64,000 nt of DNA from Sphingomonas liriopis. GTDB taxonomy: Bacteria > Pseudomonadota > Alphaproteobacteria > Sphingomonadales > Sphingomonadaceae. This document shows, one piece after another, positions 54,155-64,000 of the stretch. The notes beneath the pieces were generated by a model. It ran no database searches. It was not told the DNA's origin and worked only from the letters and a program-made list of their open reading frames with translations. The position numbers were made by a program, and so were the translations under genes. The stretch lies in assembly GCF_024211255.1 (NCBI RefSeq), contig NZ_JAMLDY010000012.1, forward strand, positions 56,290 to 120,289, read 5' to 3'. Position 1 is the stretch's first letter, and each line of letters opens with the position of its first letter.

Positions 54155-55245
54155 CAGGCGGCCTTGATGAAGTCCTCGACCGCGATCTGCGCGAGGTCGT
54201 CGGTCATCTGGTTGCGCGGATGCTTGCAGAAATAGGCGGATGCGGGGTCGATGACGCCGGCGATGCCGCGGTCCTTGGCGATCGCGGCGCAGCGGATCAT
54301 GTCGATCGCGACGCCGGCTGAATTGGGCGAATCCTCGACCGACAGGCGCAGCTCGAGGTTCATCGGCACGCCGCCGAACAGCTGGCCTTCCATGCGCAGG
54401 AAGCAGACCTTGTTGTCGTTCTGCCACGGCACGTAATCCGACGGGCCGATGTGGACGTTGTCGTCGTCGAGGCGCTCGGCGGCGACCGACTGCACCGCTT
54501 CGGTCTTCGAGATCTTCTTCGATTCGAGCCGGCGGTGGTTCGACATGTTGAGGAAGTCGGTGTTGCCGCCGGTGTTGAGCTGGTAGGTGCGGTCGAGCTT
54601 GACGCCGCGCTTGGCGAACAGGTCGGTCAGCACGCGGTGGACGATCGTCGCGCCGAGCTGCGCCTTGATGTCGTCGCCGATGATCGCGACGCCGGCATCC
54701 TCGAACTTCTTCGCCCATTCGGGGTTCGACGCGATGAAGACGGGGATGTTGTTGACGAAGGCGACGCCCGCCTCAAGCGCGCATTCGGCGTAGAATTCGG
54801 TGGCCTGCTGGCTGCCGACGGGCAGATAGTTCATCAGGACGTCGGTGCCGCTCGCCTTCAGTTCGGCGACGACGTCGGCCTTCGACGGCTGCGTGTCGTT
54901 GGCGACGACGAAGGTGCGGTCGTCCTTGTAGTCGGCCATATGGTCGGCGACGCCGTCGAGCACCGCGCCCATCTTCACGATGGTGCCGGTCTGCGGCAGG
55001 TTGGCGGCGAAGACGGCGGTGCAATTGGGCTTGGCGAAGACCGCCTCGGCGACGTCCTTGCCGACTTTCCGCGCATCGACGTCCCAGGCGGCGACGACCT
55101 TGATGTCGGAAGGCTTATAGCCGCCCAGTTCCCAATGCATCAGGCCGACGAGATCGTTGGCGCCTTCGCGATAATGCTCCAGCCCCTGGACGAGCGAGCT
55201 CGCGCAGTTGCCGATGCCGACGATGGCGATGTTGATGCTCTTCAT
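54154..55245 (-). CDS. Inositol-3-phosphate synthase (myo-inositol-1-phosphate synthase)
   Basis: A 363-residue NAD-dependent enzyme that makes inositol phosphate from glucose-6-phosphate. The length is of the bacterial/archaeal type (yeast enzyme is longer). Motifs: [20 protein letters not shown] (NAD-binding, residue 5 on), [42 protein letters not shown] and [12 protein letters not shown]. Its ATG overlaps the stop of the CDP-alcohol phosphatidyltransferase (ATGA). Inositol is uncommon in Gram-negative lipids, so this operon is notable. Confidence 0.93.
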   Translation of the reverse strand: MKSINIAIVGIGNCASSLVQGLEHYREGANDLVGLMHWELGGYKPSDIKVVAAWDVDARKVGKDVAEAVFAKPNCTAVFAANLPQTGTIVKMGAVLDGVADHMADYKDDRTFVVANDTQPSKADVVAELKASGTDVLMNYLPVGSQQATEFYAECALEAGVAFVNNIPVFIASNPEWAKKFEDAGVAIIGDDIKAQLGATIVHRVLTDLFAKRGVKLDRTYQLNTGGNTDFLNMSNHRRLESKKISKTEAVQSVAAERLDDDNVHIGPSDYVPWQNDNKVCFLRMEGQLFGGVPMNLELRLSVEDSPNSAGVAIDMIRCAAIAKDRGIAGVIDPASAYFCKHPRNQMTDDLAQIAVEDFIKAA

Positions 55246-56102
55246 GAATGACCCTGTTCGCTTGAAAGTAGAATGGATTGCGGCATGGCGCCGTGAACGA
55301 AACGGCGCTCGACGCGCCGGTGAAGGAAGAGGCCGGTCGCGCAGACGAATGTGAGTGGTACGATCTCGAACCACCAAAAGACGCGCGGATCGCCGATGAG
55401 ACAGGCGATGCAGATCGCCCAGACGCGGACGTTGGCGGTGAGCAGCGACTGCAGCCGCATCACCGGCACCGCGGCGGCGGCATAGGCATGCGCGAAGGTG
55501 TCGCGATCCTCCGCCGCGCCGAAGCGACGCTCGAACGGCATCGTGATGCGATCGACCGAGCCCGCGACGCCGTCGTACAGGCGGACGAGGATCATGCCGG
55601 TCGGCACCGGCACCGCGGCGAGCGGCGTGCCCCGGGTGCGGCGGTGGAAGCGGGCACGCTCGCCCTCGTACAGGCTCGACTGCACGGCATGCGCCGCGGC
55701 GGCGGTGAGCGCGAGCACCCAGCCTTCGACCGTGCCGACCGTCCAGGCGAGCGAGAGGTAGAGCAACGCGAAGACGCCGTGGTCGCACAGCCCGTCGAGC
55801 GTGCGGCCGAGCGCGCTGGCGGTTCGGGTCGCGCGCGCGATCATGCCGTCGAGCCCGTCGGCGACCAGCCAAGCGACCGAGAAGACCAGGCCGACCAGCG
55901 CCATCGCCGGATGGTGCCAGTTGGCATAAGCGATTGCCGCCACGGTCCCGCATCCCAGCCCGATCAGCGACACCGCATTCGCCGACACCCCATGCCGCAG
56001 GGCATAGGGGAGCAAGGCGTGCGACGCGGGGTGGATCAGGTAGAGATTGGATGGGTCCTCGATCCGGCGATCGCGCGAGCCATCCCGGGGAGGCGGTGTC
56101 AT
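55242..56102 (-). CDS. CDP-alcohol phosphatidyltransferase
   Basis: A 286-residue membrane enzyme. The complete CDP-alcohol motif is present: Asp85-Gly86, Ala89-Arg90, Gly99, Asp103 and Asp107, with the exact spacing of the family. Six membrane helices are seen (about 40-60, 65-80, 110-135, and others). It starts the operon with inositol-phosphate synthase and the nucleotidyltransferase. It probably joins an inositol-containing CDP-alcohol to a lipid acceptor. The motif is shared by phosphatidylglycerol- and cardiolipin-type enzymes, so the product is an inference. Confidence 0.85.
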   Translation of the reverse strand: MTPPPRDGSRDRRIEDPSNLYLIHPASHALLPYALRHGVSANAVSLIGLGCGTVAAIAYANWHHPAMALVGLVFSVAWLVADGLDGMIARATRTASALGRTLDGLCDHGVFALLYLSLAWTVGTVEGWVLALTAAAAHAVQSSLYEGERARFHRRTRGTPLAAVPVPTGMILVRLYDGVAGSVDRITMPFERRFGAAEDRDTFAHAYAAAAVPVMRLQSLLTANVRVWAICIACLIGDPRVFWWFEIVPLTFVCATGLFLHRRVERRFVHGAMPQSILLSSEQGHS

Positions 56103-56144
56103 CAGGCGTTCATATTGCGCCCGTACGGACGCAAACGCAAGAAT

Positions 56145-58205
<2,061 letters not shown>

Positions 58206-58274
58206 CGCGGCCGTGCTACCGCGGATGGCGGGGAGGGGCCAGATGGCACAGGTGCTTCGTCTTCCCATAACCAC

Positions 58275-58369
58275 CGTCATCCCCGCGAAGGCGGGGATCC
58301 ATACCACTAAGGTTTGGGATGGAGCCGATCGGTCAGCCAGTATGGATTCCCGCCTTCGCGGGAATGACG
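58275..58369. repeat. Paired inverted repeat, CATCCCCGCGAAGGCGGGG family (family D)
   Basis: Arm CGTCATCCCCGCGAAGGCGG (58275-58302, with a short internal hairpin) and its near-perfect complement 58342-58369 enclose a 39-base spacer. Only one copy is in this window. It lies between the lipoprotein operon stop and the nadE start on the minus strand. Confidence 0.8.
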
Positions 58370-58407
58370 AATTCAGGAGAGCAGGGGTAAAGGCCGAACC
58401 GGAAGCC

Positions 58408-58770
58408 TTACTTCCCCCCGTCGCGCCGGGTCAGCGCGGCGACGCAGCTGGCGCGGTCGATGGCGCTGCCGTCGGGTTCGCGCGCGTCGAGATAGGTGAC
58501 GTGGGGCGGCTCGGCCCCCTTGGGGTAGAGATAGGCGTCGAGGACGCAGATCGGGCCGGCGAACTGGAGCTTGCGCGCGGTGCCTTCGCGGATGTCGGCG
58601 TCGGGCTGGCCGAACAGGCGGGTGAGGCCCGCAGCGTCCTGGCCGATCACGCGTTCGAGGCCGGCGCTGGTATAGGGTACGACGGTGCGCCCGACCGGCG
58701 GCGCGACGACGCCGGGGGCGGCGCAGGCGCTCGCCATAAGCGCCAAAGCGAGTGCTGCCGCGATCCTCAC
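58408..58770 (-). CDS. Small secreted or lipoprotein of unknown function
   Basis: A 120-residue protein starting at GTG. The signal (VRIAAALALALMASACAAPG) has a weak lipobox at Cys16. The mature part contains GLTRLFGQPDADIREGTARK and QFAGPICVLDAYLYPKG, with two further cysteines (PICVLDA, RASCVAAL) that may bond. The FGxPxxxxxEGxxxxxQF pattern resembles the SmpA/OmlA fold loosely. Its GTG overlaps the upstream stop (GTGA), so it is translated with the EI24 protein. Confidence 0.78.
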   Translation of the reverse strand: MRIAAALALALMASACAAPGVVAPPVGRTVVPYTSAGLERVIGQDAAGLTRLFGQPDADIREGTARKLQFAGPICVLDAYLYPKGAEPPHVTYLDAREPDGSAIDRASCVAALTRRDGGK

Positions 58771-59453
58771 ACCGTCTTCCCCCGTTTCGACGCATGGAAC
58801 AGGTGCGTCGCCATCGCCGCGCCGAGGATCGGTGCGAGCAGATTGAGGACCGGAACCACGAACAGCCCGGTCGCGGCAAGGCCCAGCGCGAACCGCCACC
58901 CGCGCGTCGCCGTGCGCCAGCCCCGCATCGTCGCATCGTCCATATGCCGGCTCGCCACCATGTCGCCGAGGTCGCGGCCGAGCAGCAGCGCGTTGACGAG
59001 GAAGAAGGCGATCGCCGGTCCAACGGCGGTGAACAGCAGCACGAGATAGACCGGCGCCATCGCGAGGTTGATCGCCACCGCGCGTGCCGCCGAACCGAGC
59101 GCCATGCGGCCCGAGCGCGCGAACCCGACGTCGCGCGCGGCGGCATGCGCGGCGGGATAATGGCGCGCCTCGACCGCCGCGACGATGGCGTCGCCGAACA
59201 GGCCGATCACCGCGATCGCGACGACGCGGAACAATAGCCAGGCGGCGAGCACGAACAGCACGACCGTCATCGCCCCCGCCAGCCCGTCGCCCCATGTCGC
59301 GCCGAGATCGGCGAAGGCGCGATGGAGCAGCGCGAACAGCGCAGCGCCCAGTGCGACGAAGATCGCCAGCGTCACCGCAAGCGATTTGGCGAGCACCTTG
59401 AGGATCGCGGCATCGCCCAATTGGGCAACGGACAGGGACAGCGCGCGCAGCAT
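58767..59453 (-). CDS. EI24 domain (CysZ-like) membrane protein
   Basis: A 228-residue inner-membrane protein with four or more helices (about residues 22-48, 60-85, 135-165, 190-215). Motifs such as LVLLFTAVGPAIAFFLVNALLLGRD are typical of the EI24/CysZ family. E. coli CysZ moves sulfate, but this protein has no cysteine-synthesis neighbours, so its cargo is unknown. Overlaps the small lipoprotein gene. Confidence 0.85.
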   Translation of the reverse strand: MLRALSLSVAQLGDAAILKVLAKSLAVTLAIFVALGAALFALLHRAFADLGATWGDGLAGAMTVVLFVLAAWLLFRVVAIAVIGLFGDAIVAAVEARHYPAAHAAARDVGFARSGRMALGSAARAVAINLAMAPVYLVLLFTAVGPAIAFFLVNALLLGRDLGDMVASRHMDDATMRGWRTATRGWRFALGLAATGLFVVPVLNLLAPILGAAMATHLFHASKRGKTV

Positions 59454-59559
59454 GGCGGCTGGGGTGGCGGCTGGCGACGCGCGCGTCAACCGGACGCTAC
59501 GTTGCGCGGGAGCCGCACCCCCTCTAGGGGACGGCTTTGTTTCTTGCGGAGCTTCCCCT

Positions 59560-60555
59560 TTGTCCCAGCCCCAATATGACGTGGTCGCGATCGGCAATGC
59601 GATCGTCGACATCCTCGCGCAGGCCGACGACGCCTTCATCGAATCGATCGGCGTCGCCAAGGGGTCGATGCAGCTGATGTTCTCGCCCGAGGACGCCGAC
59701 GCGCTTTATGCCAAGATGGGCCCGGGGCGCGAGGTGTCGGGCGGATCGGCGGCGAATACCGTGGCCGGCATCGCGGCGCTGGGCGGGCGCACCGCCTTCA
59801 TCGGCCAGGTCGCCGACGACCAGCTGGGCGAGGTGTTCGCGCACGATATCCGTGCCGCCGGCGTCGACTTCGCCACCGCGGCGCGGCCGGGCCAGCCGAC
59901 CACGGCGCGCTGCCTGATCTTCGTGACGCCCGACGGACAGCGAACGATGAACACCTATCTCGGCGCGTCGCAGTTCCTGCCCGCGGGCGCGCTCGACCTG
60001 TCGGTGATCGAGGATGCGGCGATCCTGTACCTCGAAGGCTATCTGTGGGACCCCGAAGAGCCACGCGCCGCGATGCGGGCGGCGATCGAGGCGGCGCGGA
60101 AAGCGGGGCGCAAGGTCGCCTTCACGCTGTCCGACGTGTTCTGCATCGGCCGCCACGGCGGCGATTTCCGCAGCCTGATCGCCGACGGGCTGATCGACAT
60201 CCTGTTCGCCAACGAGAGCGAACTGACCGCGCTCGCCGAGACCGAGGATTTCGAGGCGGCGGTGGCGAAGCTGTCGGCGCAGGTGCCAACTTTGGTGGTG
60301 ACGCGCGGCGCGTCGGGCGCGTGCGCGATCCAGAACGGCAGCCGCGCCGAAGTGACCGCGGAGCCGATCGCGCAGGTCGTCGATACGACGGGCGCGGGCG
60401 ACCTGTTCGCCGCCGGTTTCCTCCACGGTCAGGCGCAGGGGAGGGGGCTGGAGGAATCGCTCAAGCTCGGCGCGATCTGCGCGGCGGAGATCATCAGCCA
60501 CTTCGGCGCCCGCCCCAACGTCGACATGCAGGCGCTGGTGGCGTCCAAGCTCTGA
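59560..60555 (+). CDS. PfkB family carbohydrate kinase, adenosine kinase type
   Basis: A 331-residue sugar/nucleoside kinase. It starts at a TTG at 59560, supported by GGAG 8 bases upstream, giving LSQPQYDVVAIGNAIVDI. The first PfkB signature GREVSGGSAANTVAGIAALGGRT (quoted in part, near residue 55) and the second DTTGAGDLFAAGF (near residue 290) with its catalytic Asp are intact. The N-terminus is of the adenosine/ribokinase type common in alphaproteobacteria. Substrate is inferred. Confidence 0.88.
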   Translation: MSQPQYDVVAIGNAIVDILAQADDAFIESIGVAKGSMQLMFSPEDADALYAKMGPGREVSGGSAANTVAGIAALGGRTAFIGQVADDQLGEVFAHDIRAAGVDFATAARPGQPTTARCLIFVTPDGQRTMNTYLGASQFLPAGALDLSVIEDAAILYLEGYLWDPEEPRAAMRAAIEAARKAGRKVAFTLSDVFCIGRHGGDFRSLIADGLIDILFANESELTALAETEDFEAAVAKLSAQVPTLVVTRGASGACAIQNGSRAEVTAEPIAQVVDTTGAGDLFAAGFLHGQAQGRGLEESLKLGAICAAEIISHFGARPNVDMQALVASKL

Positions 60556-60562
60556 CCCCTGC

Positions 60563-60760
60563 CTCCCTCTCCCGGCGGGAGAGGGAGAAGACGGCACAGC
60601 CGTCGCGAGGGTGAGGGCAGGGCGGTCTTGCGCGCAGAGGCGCAGAGGACGCAGAAGCGTTACGCTCGCCGCGCATGCGGCACTCTGCCTCGCTGTTTGA
60701 AAGGGCGTCGATGGTGTCGAAGGACCGACATCTCTGCGTCCTCTGCGCCTCTGCGCGCTA
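60563..60760. repeat. CTCCCTCTCCC hairpin repeat followed by a GCAGAGGACGC inverted pair
   Basis: Perfect 11-bp stem CTCCCTCTCCC/GGGAGAGGGAG (60563-60587) with a GAGGGTGAGGG end is the same family as at 886-906. It is followed by arms 60628-60659 (GCGCAGAGGCGCAGAGGACG) and 60732-60760, a variant of family A with GCAGAG in place of GAAGAC. Confidence 0.7.
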
Positions 60761-60766
60761 AAATGA

Positions 60767-60896
60767 TTCACGCGAAGACGCGAAGACGCGAAGAGGGCGT
60801 GCCTGCTGGTAAGACAGGCGTTTATCACGGTCATTGATGAGGGAGGGGCATTCGCCCCGGGCGCTACCTCTTCGCGTCTTCGCGTCTTCGCGTGAA
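60767..60896. repeat. Paired inverted repeat, family A
   Basis: Arms 60767-60796 (TTCACGCGAAGACGCGAAG...) and 60867-60896 are exact reverse complements of 30 bases. It adjoins the preceding variant pair, so two related pairs stand side by side in this convergent gap of 420 bases. No gene is seen here. Confidence 0.85.
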
Positions 60897-60923
60897 TAAA
60901 AACTCGCGCCTTCGCGTCGATCC

Positions 60924-60954
60924 AAAAAAAGGCCGGAGGAGCGATCCTCCGGCC
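60924..60954 (-). terminator. Rho-independent terminator of the amino-acid permease
   Basis: On the minus strand a perfect 10-bp stem (GGCCGGAGGA with TCCTCCGGCC) around a TCGC loop is followed by TTTTTTT. It lies 24 bases past the permease stop. Confidence 0.9.
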
Positions 60955-60977
60955 TCATGTTCATCCGATCGCCGAAC

Positions 60978-62513
60978 TCAATGCAGCGGCTTGGCGATTT
61001 CCGGCTGCATCGCGGGGTCATCGACCACGTCGGTGATGCCGCGACCGACGTATGACCGGCTGCGGCTGTAGCCGAAGTAGATCAGCAGGCCGATCAGTCC
61101 CCAGCCCGGCAGGACCAGGATCGCCAGCAGCGGCAGCGAGAAATAGAGGTAGAGGCAGCCGAGGATCGCGGCCGGCGCGACCAGCCAGATCAGCGGCGTG
61201 CGGAACGGACGGCGGCGATCCGGATCGACCTTGCGCAGCACCAGCACCGAAATCGCCACCATCATGAACGCGAACAGCGTCCCCGAGTTGGAATAATCGG
61301 CGAGCTTGCCGACCGGCAGGAAGGCGGCGGCGAGCGTGGTCGCGATGCCGGTGACGATCGTCACGACGTGCGGCGTGCGATACTTGGGGTGGACCGCGGC
61401 GAGCTTGGTCGGCAGCAGGCCGTCGCGTGCCATCGTGAAGAACACGCGGGTCTGGCCGAACATCATCATCAGCACCACCGAAGGCAGCGCCAGCGTCGCG
61501 GCGAGGCCGATCAGATTGCCGATCTGCACCCAGCCGATCGTCCGCAGCACGTGAGCGAGCGCCTCACGCGAGCAGGACAGCGGCTCCAATGCGCCACCGG
61601 CGACGATCGCGCGGCAGCGATCGGCGAGTTCCGACGTGCCCGGCGCCAGCAGCGTGCCAGCCGCATCGCGCACCGGCTGCGCACCGAGCGGCGAACCGAT
61701 CGCACCCGCCGAGACGAGCAGGTAGAAGATGGTGCAGAAACCGAGGCTCGCGATAAGCCCGATCGGCACGTTGCGCTGCGGGTTCTTGGTCTCTTCCGCC
61801 GCGGTCGAGACCGCATCGAAGCCGACGTAGGCGAAGAAGATCGACGCCGCGGCGCCGGCGACGCCGGTGAAGCCGGTCGGCATCAGCGGTTCGAAATGGT
61901 CCATGTTCATCACCGGCAGCGACAGCGCGATGAACAGCGTCAGCGCCGCGACCTTGATGCACACGAGGATCGCATTGACCCGTGCGCTTTCCGTGGTGCC
62001 GATGACCAGCAGCCAGGTGACGAGGCCGGAGATGATGACCGCGGGCAGATTGATGTAGCCGCCGGCCGAGGGTCCGTTGACCCATTCCATCGGCACCTCG
62101 ATGCCCAACAGGTTGCGCAGCTGCCCGACCATATAGCCCGACCAGCCGACCGCGACCGCGGAGGCGCCGACCGCATATTCGAGGATCAGCGCCCAGCCGA
62201 CCATCCAGGCCAGAAGCTCGCCCATGACGGCATACGTGTAGGTGTAGGCGGAGCCGGCGACCGGCACCATCGAGGCGAGCTCGGAATAGCAGAGCGCCGC
62301 GACCGCACAGACGAAGCCGGCGATAATGAACGAGATCATCATGCCCGGTCCCGCCTTTTGCGCGGCTTCGGAGGTGAGGACGAAGATGCCGGTGCCGATG
62401 ACGGCGCCGATTCCCAGCATGGTCAGCTGGAACGCGCCGAGCGAGCGGTGCAGTCCCCGCTTTTCGGCCGTGGCGAGAATGGCGTCGAGTGATTTGACGC
62501 GCCCGAATATCAT
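60978..62513 (-). CDS. APC family amino-acid permease (CAT type)
   Basis: A 511-residue inner-membrane transporter with 12-14 helices. It begins MIFGRVKSLDAILATAEKRGL and shows the helix-1 motif LGIGAVIGTGIFVLT that binds the amino-acid backbone, then YSELASMVPVAGSAYTYTYAV and FFAYVGFDAVSTAAEETKNPQRN, the cationic amino-acid transporter signature. A periplasmic loop near residues 275-320 has two cysteines (ADRCRAI, LSCSREA). GGGGGGAT lies 8 bases ahead of the ATG. Single gene with its own terminator; cargo unknown. Confidence 0.92.
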   Translation of the reverse strand: MIFGRVKSLDAILATAEKRGLHRSLGAFQLTMLGIGAVIGTGIFVLTSEAAQKAGPGMMISFIIAGFVCAVAALCYSELASMVPVAGSAYTYTYAVMGELLAWMVGWALILEYAVGASAVAVGWSGYMVGQLRNLLGIEVPMEWVNGPSAGGYINLPAVIISGLVTWLLVIGTTESARVNAILVCIKVAALTLFIALSLPVMNMDHFEPLMPTGFTGVAGAAASIFFAYVGFDAVSTAAEETKNPQRNVPIGLIASLGFCTIFYLLVSAGAIGSPLGAQPVRDAAGTLLAPGTSELADRCRAIVAGGALEPLSCSREALAHVLRTIGWVQIGNLIGLAATLALPSVVLMMMFGQTRVFFTMARDGLLPTKLAAVHPKYRTPHVVTIVTGIATTLAAAFLPVGKLADYSNSGTLFAFMMVAISVLVLRKVDPDRRRPFRTPLIWLVAPAAILGCLYLYFSLPLLAILVLPGWGLIGLLIYFGYSRSRSYVGRGITDVVDDPAMQPEIAKPLH

Positions 62514-62605
62514 GTAGCGTATCCCCCCAGATGCGTACGGTCCTGAACGCGCCGCCGCATGGTGAAGCCGGGGATGCTAGTCACAAATGAAACGGAGGCA
62601 ATCCC

Positions 62606-62983
62606 CTATGTGGCGAGCATCGGCCCCAGCGACCTGCCGCCGAACAGGTGGACGTGGAGGTGCGGCACCTCCTGCCCGCCATGGCCGCCGACATTGGCGA
62701 GCAGGCGGTAGCCGGGGGCGACGAGGCCGTGCTCCCGCGCGACATGGCCGACCGCGCGGACGAAGCCGGCGATCTCCGCCTCCGACCCATGCGCGCTGAA
62801 ATCGTTCCACGAGACGTAAGCGCCGCGCGGGATCACCAGGATATGGACCGGCGCGTGCGGTGCGATGTCGTGGAAGGCGACGGCGTAATCGTCTTCGTAC
62901 ACCCGGCGCGAGGGGATCTCGTCGCGCAGGATCTTCGCGAAGACGTTCTGGTCGTCATAGGGCTGGGTGGCATCGATCGGCAT
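62606..62983 (-). CDS. HIT family (histidine-triad) nucleotide hydrolase
   Basis: A 125-residue HINT-type protein that splits nucleoside phosphoramidates such as AMP-lysine. The triad HLHVHL holds His108, His110 and His112; NVFAKILRDEIPS and HDIAPHAPVHILVIPR are typical. AAGGAC lies 8 bases ahead of the ATG. It follows hisE by 12 bases and is probably cotranscribed. Confidence 0.93.
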   Translation of the reverse strand: MPIDATQPYDDQNVFAKILRDEIPSRRVYEDDYAVAFHDIAPHAPVHILVIPRGAYVSWNDFSAHGSEAEIAGFVRAVGHVAREHGLVAPGYRLLANVGGHGGQEVPHLHVHLFGGRSLGPMLAT

Positions 62984-62995
62984 CGGGCGGGTCCT

Positions 62996-63304
62996 TCAGC
63001 GGGCGGCTTTTTCGGCATGGCCCGATACGCCCTCGCGGCGGGCCAGTTCGGCTCGGACGTCGTTGAGGCCCAGACCGGCGTCGGCGAGCAGGACGAGCAG
63101 GTGGAAGACGAGGTCGGCGGCCTCCGACGCGAGCTTGTCCGGCTGGGCGAGCGCGGCGATCACCGTCTCGGTCGCTTCCTCGCCGACCTTCTGCGCGATG
63201 GCGGGCCGGCCCTTCGCGAAGAGGCTGGCGACATACGAGATCGCGCCGTCCGCTGCGTCGCGGCGGGCGCGGATGGTGGCTTCCAGGCGGTCGAGCGGGT
63301 CCAT
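62996..63304 (-). CDS. hisE: Phosphoribosyl-ATP pyrophosphatase
   Basis: HisE removes pyrophosphate from phosphoribosyl-ATP, step two of histidine synthesis. The 102-residue MazG-like protein begins MDPLDRLEATIRARRD and has the metal-binding EEATETVIAAL and SEAADLVFHLLVLL motifs. The ATG at 63304 is chosen; extra upstream codons have no similarity. It is followed by a HIT gene, and no other his gene is in the window. Confidence 0.94.
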   Translation of the reverse strand: MDPLDRLEATIRARRDAADGAISYVASLFAKGRPAIAQKVGEEATETVIAALAQPDKLASEAADLVFHLLVLLADAGLGLNDVRAELARREGVSGHAEKAAR

Positions 63305-63336
63305 GGCCCCCGCTTGGCGCGGGAGGGCGGGCGGGG

Positions 63337-63498
63337 TCAATCCTTCTTGGTCAACCGCCGCCGCATCGCGCGCCGCACCAGCCACACGCCGAGACCCGCA
63401 ACGACGAACAGCGCGAGGTCGGACACTTCGGGTCCGGTCCTGCGATGGACCACGCCGCTGTGACCGCCGGCGACCGACAGGGCTTGCAGCGCGATCAC
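63337..63498 (-). CDS. Small membrane protein, 53 residues
   Basis: A very short gene starting at a GTG that overlaps the upstream stop (GTGA), which supports it as real. The protein is VIALQALSVAGGHSG, then PEVSDLALFVVAGLGVWLV and a basic end RRAMRRRLTKKD. This is a single membrane helix followed by a basic tail, preceded by PEV, similar to a PEP-CTERM sorting tail. No function is known. It seems paired with the STAS-like protein. Confidence 0.65.
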   Translation of the reverse strand: MIALQALSVAGGHSGVVHRRTGPEVSDLALFVVAGLGVWLVRRAMRRRLTKKD

Positions 63499-63863
63499 GC
63501 CGCGATGCTCGCGTCGGCGGTCAGCCAGTCGCGCGCCGTCGCGGCGCATTCGAAGATGCGCAGATAGGGCTGGGTCATGAAGCGGCGGACCTGTAACCGG
63601 GTGATCGCGCTGGTGGTGACGATCGCGATCCGGCTGGCGCGGGGGAAATTCCCGAGCCGCCGGTTGATCGCCGCCGCCGCCTCGACCGGCTGGACGGTGC
63701 AGCCGGACATGTCCATCAAAAGGCGATAGCCGGGCGCGAACCCCTCTTCGCGAAAGCGCCGGTGCAGTTCGGCGGCATAGGCATCCACGCTCGGTCCGTC
63801 GAACAATCCGGTCCAGCGGATATCGATCAGGTCCCGGTCGGGGCGAAAGGCGATCGTGTACAT
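63495..63863 (-). CDS. STAS/SpoIIAA-like protein
   Basis: A 122-residue cytoplasmic protein (MYTIAFRPDRDLIDIRWTGL). The layout, with PGYRLLMDMSGCTVQPVEAAAAIN in the middle and ITRLQVRRFM near residue 90, matches STAS/SpoIIAA-like small proteins of alphaproteobacteria. Such domains bind other proteins or lipids. It overlaps the small membrane protein by GTGA, so the two likely act together, perhaps tethering the STAS domain to the membrane. Role unknown. Confidence 0.75.
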   Translation of the reverse strand: MYTIAFRPDRDLIDIRWTGLFDGPSVDAYAAELHRRFREEGFAPGYRLLMDMSGCTVQPVEAAAAINRRLGNFPRASRIAIVTTSAITRLQVRRFMTQPYLRIFECAATARDWLTADASIAA

Positions 63864-63915
63864 GGCCGCACCTTGTGCCAGCCAAGCGTTGCCGAAGCCC
63901 TAAGAGTCTGTTTGG

Positions 63916-63936
63916 AAATGCGCTGCAGGCGCATTT
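63916..63936. other. AAATGCGC palindrome near the window edge
   Basis: A perfect 8-bp inverted repeat AAATGCGC (63916-63923) with TGCAG loop and GCGCATTT (63929-63936), preceded by AGAGTCTGTTTGG. It lies upstream of the STAS-like gene and may be an operator, or part of a larger repeat that leaves the window. Confidence 0.45.
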
Positions 63937-63957
63937 CGGCGGTGCCGGCCCGCTCCC

Positions 63958-64000
63958 CCGCCCGGCCGCCCACACGGTATCCTGATGGGCGGCCGGGCGG
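63958..64000. other. 15-bp perfect hairpin cut by the window edge
   Basis: CCGCCCGGCCGCCCA (63958-63972) is exactly complementary to TGGGCGGCCGGGCGG (63986-64000) around a 13-base loop. The second arm reaches the last base of the window, so the stem may be longer. No T-run is visible. It may be a terminator of a gene further right or a repeat element. Confidence 0.5.

Overview
The window is a high-GC, gene-dense stretch of chromosome that looks like a Sphingomonas-type alphaproteobacterium (order Sphingomonadales). This rests on the overall protein character (two ExbD proteins in tandem, PepSY/TonB-receptor pair, DUF1285, DUF2946, OtsB-GH15-OtsA trehalose operon, short GTGA/ATGA/TGATG gene overlaps) and on several families of paired intergenic repeats. 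It is an inference from recognition, not from a database search. No rRNA, tRNA, CRISPR array, insertion sequence, prophage or known defence system was seen. About 60 protein genes are supported.

Layout. 0-7.6 kb: the end of a queuosine-precursor transporter, a purC-purS-purQ purine operon with a recognisable sigma-70 promoter, three envelope/secreted proteins (one with a Tudor/Agenet-like domain), and a two-gene tryptophan-catabolism operon (formamidase-like hydrolase and kynureninase). 8-18 kb: a GT4 glycosyltransferase, parC, a GGDEF-EAL c-di-GMP protein overlapping cca tail to tail, the cca-nudL-DUF1285 operon, a GNAT enzyme and folB. 18-24 kb: the tonB-exbB-exbD-exbD energising operon ending in a strong terminator, a 1.1-kb gene-free stretch packed with repeats, cspA followed by two unknown small genes, and a small secreted protein. 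23.7-30.5 kb: dcd, a Nudix hydrolase, a FAD oxidoreductase, a TetR regulator, and a DctB/DctD-like two-component pair whose regulator has lost the sigma-54 contact loop. 30.5-37.2 kb: a TetR repressor divergent from a complete RND efflux operon, with a perfect 20-bp palindrome between them. 37.3-45 kb: a GT4/metallophosphatase lipid-type pair, a phosphate transporter, and a DUF2946-TonB receptor-PepSY set that looks like metal uptake.

45-64 kb: an MscS channel facing the trehalose operon (otsB, GH15, otsA), an aspartyl protease, a nitronate monooxygenase, a four-gene operon of CDP-alcohol phosphatidyltransferase, inositol-phosphate synthase, sugar/inositol nucleotidyltransferase and an RluE-like pseudouridine synthase, then nadE, a small membrane operon, a PfkB adenosine-type kinase, an amino-acid permease, a HIT protein, hisE, and a STAS-like/small membrane protein pair.

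The genes that most clearly work together are the TonB energising system with the TonB receptor at 42 kb, the three RND efflux parts with their repressor, the trehalose genes with MscS (osmotic stress), and the inositol operon, which carries the parts needed for CDP-inositol-dependent inositol lipid synthesis. That last set and the sigma-54-loop-less DctD are the best candidates for under-described biology here.
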